A stretch of DNA of 64,000 nucleotides from Aquimarina spinulae (GCF_943373825.1 NZ_CALSBP010000002.1:372001-436000); one strand, 5' to 3'. Positions 20,194-28,007 are shown, counted from the first letter of the stretch. The notes: generated by a model from the letters alone, not told the origin. Made by a program: numbers and translations.

Positions 20194-20221
20194 TAAATCT
20201 GTACTCACTTAAAAAATTGAA

Positions 20222-21670
20222 ATGAAAAAAATAACACATATATCAACCAAAACCATCCTCCTTTTAGGAGGGTTGGTTCTTGGATTGACCGGTTGTTCTG
20301 ATGATGATGATTCTGCAAACGATGCTGCACCCATAATCACAAGTCAATCTCTAAAAATGGATTTGGCAGAACGTAAGAAAGAGAATGCAGGTGTATTCAT
20401 GCAGGCTTTTTATTGGGATACAGAACCTGCAGGAGAATGGTATAATGAAGTAAGCACAAGGATTGAAGACTATAAAGCTTCTGGAATCAATAGAATATGG
20501 CTCCCTGCTCCGGGAAAAGGCGCCTCGGGAGGTTTATCTATGGGATATGATCCTTCTGATTATTTTGATGTTGGTGAGTTTGACCAGCATGGTACTGTAG
20601 AAACCCGTTTTGGATCCAGGCAAGAATTAGAAGACCTCATCCAGAAAGCACATGCTAATGATATAGAGGTGATTGCCGATATTGTAATAGGGCATAACTC
20701 TGGAGGAGGAAAACAAGCGAATCCTTTTCGCGGGGGTACCGAAGTATACTCTTTGTTTAATGAATCAAACGGAAATGCCTCTGGTAAATTTAACCGTTCT
20801 AATGAGCATTTTCACCCTAATGATATTCATGATCACGATGATCAGGCTTTGTTTTTTGCCGAAACAGACCTTTGCCATGATCAGCAATATGTACAGGATT
20901 GGTTATGGGGTAGAGATGACTCTGTTGCAGAATTCTATAAAAAAACCCTTGGTTTTGATGGATGGCGTTTTGACTACGTAAAGAGTTTTGACCCTAAATG
21001 GGTTAAAGCCTGGAATGCTAAAATTGGAGGGTTCTCTGTAGGAGAAAATTTTGATGGAAACCAACAAGTACTAAAAGACTGGGTAGATGCATCTGGATCA
21101 ACTGCTTTTGATTTTGCATGTTTCTACAGATTAGATGAAACCCTAGACAGAGCAAATGATCTTACCGCATTAGGCGAAGCCGATAATATGCTTAGAAAAC
21201 TAGATCCAGCTAATGCTGTTACTTTTGTTGCTAATCATGATACCGAAAAAGATGATAATCCCGAGAATAGAATAAGCTATAATAACAAGCTACTTGCCTA
21301 CTCTTATATTCTTACTCATGATGGGTATCCAACTATTTTTTATCTAGATTATGAAGCTTTTAAAGGGCAACTTAAAACCCTTATCCAGATTTATACGACA
21401 TTAGCTGTTGGTGATGTAGAAATACTCGAAGCTAGTAAAGATGAGTATATCATGAAAAGAAGTGGTAGCGGTGATAACCCGGGACTAATTCTATACATGA
21501 ATATTGGCCAGCAAACAAAGCAACGTGTTGTAAAAACCAACTGGGCAAACAAAACCCTTGTTGACTATACCGATAATTCTAGAGCTACTCCTACTACAGA
21601 CGCAGAGGGTAATGCCACACTACAGGCACCTGCAGGAGGATATGCCATATGGTCTGTAACCAAGGAATAA
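20222..21670 (+). CDS. GH13 alpha-amylase, predicted surface lipoprotein
   Basis: 482 residues. The lipobox LTGC (Cys25) is followed by SDDDDSANDAA, an acidic stretch that predicts surface exposure. The catalytic domain begins at GVFMQAFYWDT and contains GLSMGYDPSDYFDVGEF and GTVETRFGSRQEL, features of compact GH13 alpha-amylases like the archaeal and plant groups (possibly GH13_6 or GH13_7). Catalytic residues are Asp251 (GWRFD), Glu275 (FSVGEN) and Asp340 (FVANHD). It would make the first cuts in starch, like SusG, though SusG has an inserted binding module and this protein does not. It is the last gene of the susCDE operon and a strong terminator follows. Confidence 0.93.
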   Translation: MKKITHISTKTILLLGGLVLGLTGCSDDDDSANDAAPIITSQSLKMDLAERKKENAGVFMQAFYWDTEPAGEWYNEVSTRIEDYKASGINRIWLPAPGKGASGGLSMGYDPSDYFDVGEFDQHGTVETRFGSRQELEDLIQKAHANDIEVIADIVIGHNSGGGKQANPFRGGTEVYSLFNESNGNASGKFNRSNEHFHPNDIHDHDDQALFFAETDLCHDQQYVQDWLWGRDDSVAEFYKKTLGFDGWRFDYVKSFDPKWVKAWNAKIGGFSVGENFDGNQQVLKDWVDASGSTAFDFACFYRLDETLDRANDLTALGEADNMLRKLDPANAVTFVANHDTEKDDNPENRISYNNKLLAYSYILTHDGYPTIFYLDYEAFKGQLKTLIQIYTTLAVGDVEILEASKDEYIMKRSGSGDNPGLILYMNIGQQTKQRVVKTNWANKTLVDYTDNSRATPTTDAEGNATLQAPAGGYAIWSVTKE

Positions 21671-21703
21671 AATTCTATTGAATTCTTATTATACATTAGC
21701 CAT

Positions 21704-21745
21704 AAACCATAAAAGAGTGCTTTTCAGCACTCTTTTATGGTTTTT
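21704..21745 (+). terminator. Rho-independent terminator of the sus operon
   Basis: AAACCATAAAAGAGTGC (21704-21720) pairs perfectly over 17 bp with its complement at 21727-21743 around a six-base loop, and the arm runs into a T-run. It begins 34 bp after the amylase stop. Confidence 0.9.
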
Positions 21746-22323
21746 ATTATTGTCATCCCAACCTTTTATCACTCCAGCCCTGTCATCCCATTGAAGAACG
21801 GGATCCATAGTAAAAACACAAATTAGTTTTCGATACACCACGCCCAAAAGAGTGGTACTCGAACTGACAAGTGTTTGCTCTGTTATTCCAACCTCTTATC
21901 ACTCCAGTCATTCTCGTCTCATCGAGTGTTTTATAGTGGAGCATAGCGTAAGTATAAAATGTGCTTCGACAAGCTCAGCCGAGCTATCGAGATGTAATTG
22001 AAAGTGAAAGTGCAAAATAGTTCTCGATACACCACACCCAAAAGCGTGGCACTCGAACTGACGGGCGTTTGCTCTGTCATTCTGTTAAAAAACAGGACTG
22101 GGATCCATACTAAAGTCGTTGCTTTAAAATGGATCCCAGTCTTTACTCTACTTTATCTCATGTTAACGTGAGTTCGGCTATAGAAAATTTACGTCAGTCA
22201 GAGTGATTTTCGATAGAAAATTGTATCGAAGACAAGTGAATTTTCAAGAAAAGCCTTATATCAAATTTACGTTAAGTAAGGTTAAATAACACATCAATCT
22301 ATAGTATGCATTCATAACCAAAA
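21746..22323. repeat. Intergenic palindromic repeat cluster
   Basis: No gene is supported here. A 59-bp direct repeat occurs at 21825-21883 and 22019-22077 with seven differences. ACTGGGATCCAT (22097-22108) and its 12-bp complement (22129-22140) form a perfect inverted repeat. GAGTGATTTTCG...TTGTATCGA (22201-22229) belongs to a family seen again near 29576 and 36672. Fragments such as gcttcgacaagctcag (21963-21978) belong to another family seen near 35141. All are short non-coding repeats of the dispersed palindromic type. Confidence 0.7.
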
Positions 22324-22464
22324 CTAGGCTTTACTCAATAAGGGGTGGTGTGTACCGTACCTTATTTCTCGTGTTTTTGCATTGATATATTGTATCCAAT
22401 CTACAGGATTATCAGTTTTCCTCTTAGGAACATATGCGCTTTTTAATAGTAATTTCTTTTCCAT
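22324..22464 (-). CDS. Possible 46-residue small protein
   Basis: An ATG at 22464 (minus) opens a 46-codon frame ending at a TAG at 22326-22324. The peptide begins MEKKLLLKSAYVPKRK and continues with TDNPVDWIQYINAKTREIR. It is highly charged, has a mixed and protein-like composition, and lacks a signal peptide or membrane segment. The leader AATAAAAACACATTGTT is A-rich, as usual in this lineage. I recognise no family. It sits between the repeat cluster and the DoxX-like gene. It could be a real small gene, the remnant of a larger one or chance; I lean weakly to real or recently real. Confidence 0.35.
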   Translation of the reverse strand: MEKKLLLKSAYVPKRKTDNPVDWIQYINAKTREIRYGTHHPLLSKA

Positions 22465-22678
22465 AACAATGTGTTTTTATTCAATTTTTGTTGTCGTTAT
22501 GAATACATATACCAATCATGATGCCAAAAATGTTTTTTTTCTATGTATTGTAGTGTTTATAGGGCTTAATCGGTGGTGTTAGAAGGGATATGAAAATATT
22601 GATTATTAGAAAAATATTATTGTTTATTGGATAATGGTTTTTATCATATACCTTCTAAAAATGGAATTATTACATGAT

Positions 22679-23935
22679 TTATCGATTAAAAGGATATTCA
22701 TTAATCCAGTTAAACCCTCTTCCGGTAAGTAAAAAGTCTTTTTTGTCTAATCTTTTTGTTTTACAATCAATCGTATCCTTGATAAAAACACCTTGGATAT
22801 GCATTGTCGAATCTGTTCTACTGTAGTTTAAGGTATATACTTTTGTAGAATCTTTACGATGTGTTAGCTCTATTTTTTTGGCAATCGTATCAATTTTTGA
22901 CAGATAACGTGTACTAGACATATTGGTTCTATATAGGTTCAAAGATTTTACACGCTCTATGGCAATGTATCTCCATCGGATCGAATCCGTAATAACAGGT
23001 GTAATCTCCTTAGAGTTTATTTTAAAATCGGTAACCTCATATAAACCGTATAAAACAGGTTTAGGCGCACTAGGCCCATATTTTTTGCTGGATTCTATAG
23101 CATCTCCAATAGTAGAATAAAGGAAAAAAACTACAGCGATCCATTTTACAGCATTTTTTATTTGTAATCGTCTTTTAATCGTAAATGGTTCTTTGTACTG
23201 GATAGGTACTGTTGGGATATTAAGCAGGATAACATTAAGTAGTCGTTTTAAGTGAGGCGACATGATAAGCAATACCATGATCAGTAACTCTGATGAATAC
23301 AATTTAACAGGAACATCATAACAAAAATTGATCAACACAATATTAGCTAACACAGATATTAATATCATCCCCCCCAGTACAACTGTTCTTCTATGAAAAA
23401 GTAATAGTCCTCCGATCACTTCGGCTAGTCCGCTAAATATGGTATACCCTTTTGATGCTCCTATAAATGTCCAAACCAGTCCCATAGGAGACGATTCCCC
23501 ATAGGGTAGTAAAAGCCTATAAAATGAAGGTTCTCGAAATTGCAACGGAATTACCTTTACCATACCATAAGAAAGCATTACATACCCTACATAATACCGT
23601 ATAAATACCAAAAACCAATAATTAAGTTGCTCATAATTTCTTTCCTTTTTATCAAAAAATGACCATATAACGGTAACTATTGCTGCTACAACCACGAAAA
23701 ATAATACCAACACATAATCATAGGTAGTATCCCCACTACCATTGGTAAAAACAGTGATCTCATAATCTAATTGCAAAATATGTTTCCCTATCCAGGGAAT
23801 TATAATATGATATAGATCAACAATAGGGTCTTGTACAACATCTAACTTAGGAATGATATTAATAGGAAACGGAAAGATTAACAATCCAAAAAAGAGCAGT
23901 AAAAACCTAAGTAAAATTTTATTTTGAGTAATCAT
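22679..23935 (-). CDS. DoxX-like multi-span membrane protein
   Basis: 418 residues. Six to eight hydrophobic segments lie in the first 260 residues. The stretch IRYYVGYVMLSYGMVKVIP through FSGLAEVIGGLLLFHRRT matches the DoxX-type four-helix pattern (arginine-rich first helix, then a YGxxK and a GGLLLF motif). The C-terminal 150 residues are hydrophilic and beta-rich, of no known family. The role is unknown; DoxX proteins have been linked to redox and quinone-associated membrane complexes. A TTCTAGAA box lies about 135 bp upstream and matches two boxes upstream of the next small gene, suggesting control by the adjacent AraC-type regulator. Confidence 0.75.
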   Translation of the reverse strand: MITQNKILLRFLLLFFGLLIFPFPINIIPKLDVVQDPIVDLYHIIIPWIGKHILQLDYEITVFTNGSGDTTYDYVLVLFFVVVAAIVTVIWSFFDKKERNYEQLNYWFLVFIRYYVGYVMLSYGMVKVIPLQFREPSFYRLLLPYGESSPMGLVWTFIGASKGYTIFSGLAEVIGGLLLFHRRTVVLGGMILISVLANIVLINFCYDVPVKLYSSELLIMVLLIMSPHLKRLLNVILLNIPTVPIQYKEPFTIKRRLQIKNAVKWIAVVFFLYSTIGDAIESSKKYGPSAPKPVLYGLYEVTDFKINSKEITPVITDSIRWRYIAIERVKSLNLYRTNMSSTRYLSKIDTIAKKIELTHRKDSTKVYTLNYSRTDSTMHIQGVFIKDTIDCKTKRLDKKDFLLTGRGFNWINEYPFNR

Positions 23936-24068
23936 AGTTTATTGCTTCTTCAATCGCTTTTCAATTTCTTTTTTACCTCCAGGGGTAAGAACTGCACTAG
24001 AAGTTTCTTTGATAAAGGTATATTAAAAACTACTTATAAACCTTTATTTATTTAGAACATTGATCTTA

Positions 24069-24078
24069 ATTCTAGAAT
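24069..24078. promoter_or_regulatory. TTCTAGAA box upstream of the DoxX-like gene
   Basis: ATTCTAGAAT is a 10-bp palindrome, set in CTTAATTCTAGAAT (24065-24078). The same 14-bp word occurs at 26017-26030. It lies upstream of the DoxX-like gene, with a near-consensus minus-strand -7 box (TACCTTTA, 24020-24013) between. It is a candidate binding site of the AraC-type regulator. Confidence 0.5.
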
Positions 24079-24111
24079 CAAGACTATTGAAGTGTTGATG
24101 AGTTTTGATTT

Positions 24112-25857
24112 TTAGGAGTTTAATTTTTTAATAAAATAAGATGGATATATGCCAGTTCTTTTAAAAAAAGATTTCGAGAATACTTCGGTAGAATTAAAAC
24201 CTGCTTCATTGGCTAATGCTTTAATCGTATATTTTTGTATTTTTTTATCCGTTTTTAATCTTTCTACAATATAATCAACTCTTAAATCATTAATATAGGG
24301 AGAAAAGCTTTTATCTCTATAAAATTTAATAACCTTTGTCAAATACTTAGAATTTGTATTTATTTTTTTGGCTAATGTTCCAGAAGTAATATTTAGTTCT
24401 AAAAACCCATTATTTTTTTCAAATTCATTGAGGGCTTTTAGAATAATTTTAACAACCTCTTTTGAAATACCTATTGAAGTATTTTCTTCATTTATTTTAG
24501 TATTGTTTCTTTTGACCTCATTATTTGTAGAAACCATGAGTTCGTCAAAATGTTTTTTGTATCGCTTATTTTTTCTATAAATATTGAAAAGAATAGAAGT
24601 AATAATAATTATAACTATTGATGTGATAAAAATCACATAATAGGACTGATTATTTTTGACTTTAAGTTCATGAATGATATTTTCTTTTTGTGATATTAAA
24701 ATAGGGGTATCAAATTCTGAGTTTAATTTATCTGTCGTAGTTATATATCTGCTGTGAAATAAACTATCATTATAAAGTAACCTATTTATATAATAAAGCT
24801 GATTGTCTCTATCATTAATAGATTTATAATAACTTATAATTTCTGAATATGCCAATCTTGTCTCTGGAATTACATAATTAGATTTCTGAATAACCGAATC
24901 TACTTTTTTATAATAGGAAATGGCTAACTCCTTTTTAGATAAAGCGTTATAGGAACTCCCTATAAAAAGATATCCATTTAATAAATCGTACCTTTCTAGG
25001 TAAGCCGCTTGATTCTCAGGTTTCAATATTGTATCTAGTGCGAGATTTATATTTTTAATTGCATTTTCATATTCATTGCTATAGTATTGAAGTATTCCTT
25101 GATTTAATTTGAATAAACACTGTATTGTTTTTCCTTTAGACATAATAATTCCCTTATTATTTAAGCTAATAGCAGAGTCTATTTCTTTATTTTTTCTATA
25201 AGTAGTTACTAACTCAGAGGTAGTTAAAAGGTATTTTAAATAGTTATTTTTTGTCTTATCTGATATAGGTTCTTCGTAAGCTAAACATTTTCTAAATATT
25301 AACTTAGCCTCTTCATACTTTCCTAGTTGCCTTTTTAATATTGCAATGTTACGATTTAAAAGGATTACATAATTGGTGTGGTTAGTCTTTTTTGCAAATT
25401 CCAAACCTTCTAAATAATGATCTATAGCTTTATTAAAAACACCCTTTTTTTCATACACAGCTCCTTTGTGAGTATACAAAAATGTAAGGAATTTTTTATG
25501 TCTCGATTTTTTTATTATACCTATTGCGCTGTCAACATAAAAAAAGCGTCTTTCCAGATCATCTTTATGGAGACGTGACATGTAATAAAAACCTTTGGAA
25601 ATATTAAGAACACTATCAGTATTCTTTCCTTTTTGCAAATATGCTTTTGCATAGATTTTAGCTAGTATAGGGTTTGTCTCTATTGTATCATAAAATTGAT
25701 CATGAAGTTCTTCAAAATCTAGCTTTACCAAAGAATCCAAAGATAAAAGATTTTCTTGTTGGCAATACAGCAAGTTTTGATATACAAGTACAATGACTAA
25801 ATAAAAGAATATTTTATGTCTATGCGTGAAACCGGTTTTTTTACTATAGGTTTTCAA
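24112..25857 (-). CDS. TPR-containing, membrane-anchored AraC-family regulator
   Basis: 581 residues. A hydrophobic N-terminus (about 15-32) acts as signal peptide. Residues 40-390 are helical repeats of TPR type (for example AIDHYLEGLEFAKKTNHTNY and KYEEAKLIFRKCLAYEE). A single membrane helix lies near residues 400-422. The C-terminal 100 residues form an AraC double helix-turn-helix (LAKKINTNSKYLTKVIKF, then IKALANEAGFNSTEVFSKSFFKRTG). This sensor-regulator architecture in one chain is common in Bacteroidetes, with the TPR domain in the periplasm. The ligand is unknown. It is divergent from a cluster of small genes, and TTCTAGAA boxes flank it on both sides. Confidence 0.85.
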   Translation of the reverse strand: MKTYSKKTGFTHRHKIFFYLVIVLVYQNLLYCQQENLLSLDSLVKLDFEELHDQFYDTIETNPILAKIYAKAYLQKGKNTDSVLNISKGFYYMSRLHKDDLERRFFYVDSAIGIIKKSRHKKFLTFLYTHKGAVYEKKGVFNKAIDHYLEGLEFAKKTNHTNYVILLNRNIAILKRQLGKYEEAKLIFRKCLAYEEPISDKTKNNYLKYLLTTSELVTTYRKNKEIDSAISLNNKGIIMSKGKTIQCLFKLNQGILQYYSNEYENAIKNINLALDTILKPENQAAYLERYDLLNGYLFIGSSYNALSKKELAISYYKKVDSVIQKSNYVIPETRLAYSEIISYYKSINDRDNQLYYINRLLYNDSLFHSRYITTTDKLNSEFDTPILISQKENIIHELKVKNNQSYYVIFITSIVIIIITSILFNIYRKNKRYKKHFDELMVSTNNEVKRNNTKINEENTSIGISKEVVKIILKALNEFEKNNGFLELNITSGTLAKKINTNSKYLTKVIKFYRDKSFSPYINDLRVDYIVERLKTDKKIQKYTIKALANEAGFNSTEVFSKSFFKRTGIYPSYFIKKLNS

Positions 25858-26019
25858 AATATAAGTAGTTAGCTTTTTTATTCTTAGGGGGAAATATTCT
25901 GATATACCAGAAAAACGAAATAAATATACATTTAATATGTTTCATCTATAGCACCTATTTTACTACACACCTAACAATCAAGTAATTGAATACAAAAAAT
26001 TTGAATTTATTATAGTCTT

Positions 26020-26052
26020 AATTCTAGAATTTTGACCTCTCAATTCTAGAAT
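26020..26052. promoter_or_regulatory. Tandem TTCTAGAA boxes upstream of small-gene promoter
   Basis: AATTCTAGAATT (26020-26031) is a perfect 12-bp palindrome and ATTCTAGAAT (26043-26052) a perfect 10-bp one. Their centres are 22 bp apart, two helical turns. They lie just upstream of a consensus promoter at 26068-26099, where activator sites are expected. The first shares the 14-bp word CTTAATTCTAGAAT with the box upstream of the DoxX-like gene. Confidence 0.55.
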
Positions 26053-26067
26053 CTAGACATACTCCTC

Positions 26068-26099
26068 TTGCACTAACGCAATTCTCCCTGTTATATTTG
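26068..26099 (+). promoter_or_regulatory. Consensus Bacteroidetes promoter
   Basis: TTG at 26068-26070 and a perfect TAnnTTTG (TATATTTG, 26092-26099) are separated by 21 bp, a good fit to the Bacteroidetes -33/-7 promoter. The predicted start is near 26105, about 15 bp before the ATG at 26121. Confidence 0.65.
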
Positions 26100-26120
26100 A
26101 CTCAACAAAAAACAACCAAC

Positions 26121-26375
26121 ATGGAGTATTTAGAATATAACAGTAAACACCGGTTTATGTCCGATATCTTAAAAACGTTACACCTTACTATGGATACTTT
26201 TATATATAACCTGGCAAATCATAGCCCATATGAGATGCTACTCTATCGATGGATTAATAAACTGTATAGTAAAGGAACATCTATAGATGATGCTATACAA
26301 CTCATCTATAAAGCACGTAATATACTATTACTTACTCCCAAAAATAGTTGGTGTAGCCCCCCAATTTTATCATAA
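26121..26375 (+). CDS. Small conserved-looking protein of unknown function (84 aa)
   Basis: The ATG at 26121 is chosen because the promoter's -7 box (26092-26099) overlaps an in-frame TTG at 26097, which therefore cannot be the start. The protein (MEYLEYNSKHRFMSD...) is predicted to be helical and soluble. It has the segment HSPYEMLLYRWINKLYSKG and an amphipathic helix DDAIQLIYKARNILLL. I recognise no family. It is the first gene of a plus-strand run of small unknown genes and is the best-supported target of the TTCTAGAA boxes. The next reading frame starts 11 bp after its stop, so the two may be co-transcribed. Confidence 0.6.
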   Translation: MEYLEYNSKHRFMSDILKTLHLTMDTFIYNLANHSPYEMLLYRWINKLYSKGTSIDDAIQLIYKARNILLLTPKNSWCSPPILS

Positions 26376-26386
26376 ACCACCTACTT

Positions 26387-26629
26387 ATGTTTATGCATTA
26401 TGATCAACTATGTACTACACAAAAAGCTTTGGTACATCGTAAAATAGCAGTAAGAACAAAAGCTCCCCAAGAGACCATACTTAAAGTACTCACAGGTATT
26501 AACCCTGTATTAAAAATAATAGATAAGGATGTGCTTATGATGTACTATATGATGAGCAAAATAGAACAGAGAATACAAGAAGAATTACGAATATCGAATG
26601 AAGAATTACGAATTACGAATGAAGAATGA
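26387..26629 (+). CDS. Small hypothetical protein with repeat-derived C-terminus (80 aa)
   Basis: Two in-frame ATGs, at 26387 and 26393, are possible starts. The protein is basic in the middle (VHRKIAVRTKAPQE) and has a Met/Tyr-rich helix (DVLMMYYMMSKIEQR). The last residues EELRISNEELRITNEE are encoded by the 21-bp tandem repeat at 26579-26641, which carries on past the stop. The original C-terminus may therefore have been replaced by repeat sequence. It follows the 84-residue gene by 11 bp. I recognise no family; it could be a genuine partner of that gene or a degrading one. Confidence 0.45.
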   Translation: MFMHYDQLCTTQKALVHRKIAVRTKAPQETILKVLTGINPVLKIIDKDVLMMYYMMSKIEQRIQEELRISNEELRITNEE

Positions 26630-26641
26630 AGAATAACGAAT
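26579..26641 (+). repeat. Tandem repeat, three 21-bp units
   Basis: Three units (26579-26599, 26600-26620, 26621-26641) each begin GAAGAAT and end CGAAT. Because 21 bp is seven codons, the first units are read as EELRISN and EELRITN. The third has changed and contains the stop. Similar simple repeats are widespread in bacterial intergenic DNA. Confidence 0.75.
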
Positions 26642-27183
26642 ACTGAATAATGTCACACTGAGCCCTTCGATAAACTCAGGACAGGCCTGTCGAAGTGGAT
26701 TGAAATGTGAAAGGAGTCAGAAGTTAGGAGTCAGAAGTTAGAAATACCAAAAAAAATTATAGTCTATAGTAACAAAAAAAGGAAAAAGGTAGGAGTAATT
26801 TGTATAGCTAAGCATAGTTGAGTTTGTGTAAACACCCATTTTTCAATTGCTCCTACTTCCTTTTTTTAAAATGTAAAACCGCAAAATGACAAATGAAAAA
26901 TATAATGGTAAAGACGCTGTAACTATCATTCCAGACTTGTTCTGGAATCCATAATACAGAGAAGCATTTTTGTGTATGGATTCCGGCCTACGCCGGAATG
27001 ACAAAGCGTAATGTTAGAGTGATAATAGCAACACACTCACAACTAATCAATGTAAAACCGAAAAATGAAAAATGTAGAAGTAAAGAGATGCCGTGACTGT
27101 CATTCCAGACCTGTTCTGGAATCCATGAGATAAGAAGAGTCAACAAACTCATATACTCACAACTAAATACTAAAAATAAAACA
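26642..27183. other. Gene-free stretch built of repeats (542 bp)
   Basis: No gene is supported. There is a half copy of the cctgtcgaag repeat (about 26651-26700) and a tandem 14-bp repeat GGAGTCAGAAGTTA (26713-26740). An imperfect inverted repeat joins 26772-26800 to 26844-26870 and ends in a T-run, so it may act as a terminator. A duplicated block starts ATGTAAAACCG at about 26871 and at 27050. Each copy includes a CATTCCAGA...TCTGGAATCC hairpin; the first also has the ATTCCGGC/GCCGGAAT hairpin (26980-26999). CTCACAACTAA follows each copy, the second one just before the next gene. Confidence 0.65.
26928..26999. repeat. REP-like double hairpin
   Basis: ATTCCAGA/TCTGGAAT (26928-26935 and 26941-26948) and ATTCCGGC/GCCGGAAT (26980-26987 and 26992-26999) form two hairpins. 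GGAATCCAT and ATGGATTCC pair the halves with each other. Related elements lie at 31153-31255 and 22097-22140, and a half copy at about 27098-27125. Confidence 0.7.
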
Positions 27184-27663
27184 ATGAGAAACATCATTCA
27201 AGATTTATTGACACAAGAAGAAAGAGATCAGGCAGGACAATTAGTCGAACAGCTAGAAGCTATGTTTACTAATAAACTAGCAGCCCTAACCGAAAAAGAA
27301 CGAGGGAGCTACAAGGCCATTAATGAGACCAATAAACTATTTGTAAATAAGGTTTGGGATTATCGTCAAAACAGTAGTACGCTTAGTTCTCCCGATGTAG
27401 ACTGGGAAGAGTTTGAAAAAGATTATAAAGCTCGTGTATTTGCAGAAAATCTATTGGGTCGTTTAGAAAGCCTGGCTTATCGATTAGAAAGTACCAAAAT
27501 CCTGCATGATTATGATAATTACCAGGATGCACTTAATGATTATGCGTATTCACAATATAGTAAAGGAGCAGGAAAACCGGGGTTTACCGAAAAAGTAGCA
27601 GAACTGAAGCAGTTTTTTAATCGTACCAGAAGTATCCCAAAGTCGGATAATACAGAAGAATAG
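27184..27663 (+). CDS. Conserved hypothetical helical protein (159 aa)
   Basis: The ATG at 27184 follows an A-rich leader (AAAAATAAAACA). The protein is soluble, highly charged and probably all-helical, with segments LLTQEERDQAGQLVEQLEAM, ALTEKERGSYKAINETNKL and VDWEEFEKDYKARVF, and a C-terminal AELKQFF block. No signal peptide, membrane segment or catalytic motif is seen. I have an impression of similar short unannotated proteins in other Bacteroidetes, which I cannot verify here. Its composition and codon use look like those of a real gene. The 21-bp dyad array begins only 6 bp after its stop and ends just before the next gene. Confidence 0.7.
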   Translation: MRNIIQDLLTQEERDQAGQLVEQLEAMFTNKLAALTEKERGSYKAINETNKLFVNKVWDYRQNSSTLSSPDVDWEEFEKDYKARVFAENLLGRLESLAYRLESTKILHDYDNYQDALNDYAYSQYSKGAGKPGFTEKVAELKQFFNRTRSIPKSDNTEE

Positions 27664-27668
27664 GTGAA

Positions 27669-27983
27669 AAAGACCTTCTTATGGGTCAAAAAGACGTTCC
27701 ATTAGACACCGGTGTCTCAAATTTAGGGATTGGGGTCCCAAAATTGGGTGTCGTACCTCTAATTTTAGAGAACAGAGGCTCAAATTTAGACATTAGTCAC
27801 TCAACGTTGAGCCTCTAAAGCCTAAATTTTCATTAAAAAGGTCCAACAGAAGGTCAAAAAGACCAAACCACTGATGAGCAGCATACAAATTTTAAGTAGA
27901 AGGATTCAAATTTGAACCCGGGAGGTCGAAAATCCTACAGTAACCACCAAATTTTGACCTCAGGGCATTAAACATTGCAAAAA
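27669..27983. repeat. Array of about fifteen degenerate 21-bp dyad units (iteron-like)
   Basis: Starting at 27669, cutting the DNA every 21 bp aligns a common core near CYYAAATTTRRG. The core is clear in units starting 27711, 27732, 27753, 27774, 27795, 27816, 27879, 27900 and 27942, and weaker in the rest. Core centres fall at 27721, 27742, 27763, 27784, 27805, 27826, 27889, 27910 and 27952, exact multiples of 21. Many units are palindromic: CCCAA-AA-TTGGG, CTCTAA-TT-TTAGAG, CTCAACGTTGAG (perfect) and TTCAAATTTGAA (perfect). AGACACCGGTGTCT (27704-27717) is a 14-bp palindrome at a unit junction. AGAGGCTCAA (27774-27783) pairs with TTGAGCCTCT (27807-27816). Two helical turns per unit suggests cooperative protein binding on one DNA face. 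Confidence 0.75.
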
Positions 27984-28007
27984 AACAAAATAAAGGGAAA
28001 ACACATT

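Noticed and set aside
22382..22582. 66-codon plus-strand frame with hydrophobic product
   Set aside because: It overlaps the more protein-like minus-strand frame 22324-22464 and has a biased Phe/Val/Tyr composition typical of a shadow.
23939..24020. Minus-strand peptide TSSAVLTPGGKKEIEKRL upstream of the DoxX-like gene
   Set aside because: It has no start codon and a second frame is equally open there; it is probably leader DNA, though a gene remnant cannot be excluded.
26988..27197. 69-codon minus-strand frame before the 159-aa gene
   Set aside because: It reads through REP hairpins (giving WIPEQVWND) and overlaps the start of a better-supported gene.
27681..27818. 45-codon reading frame inside the 21-bp array (MGQKDVPLDTGV...)
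   Set aside because: It covers only part of the array, and the same 21-bp period continues past its stop through several further stops. The DNA symmetry explains the pattern better than coding.
27669..27983. CRISPR array interpretation of the 21-bp units
   Set aside because: Units are directly adjacent with no unique spacers, repeats are degenerate, and no cas gene is present.
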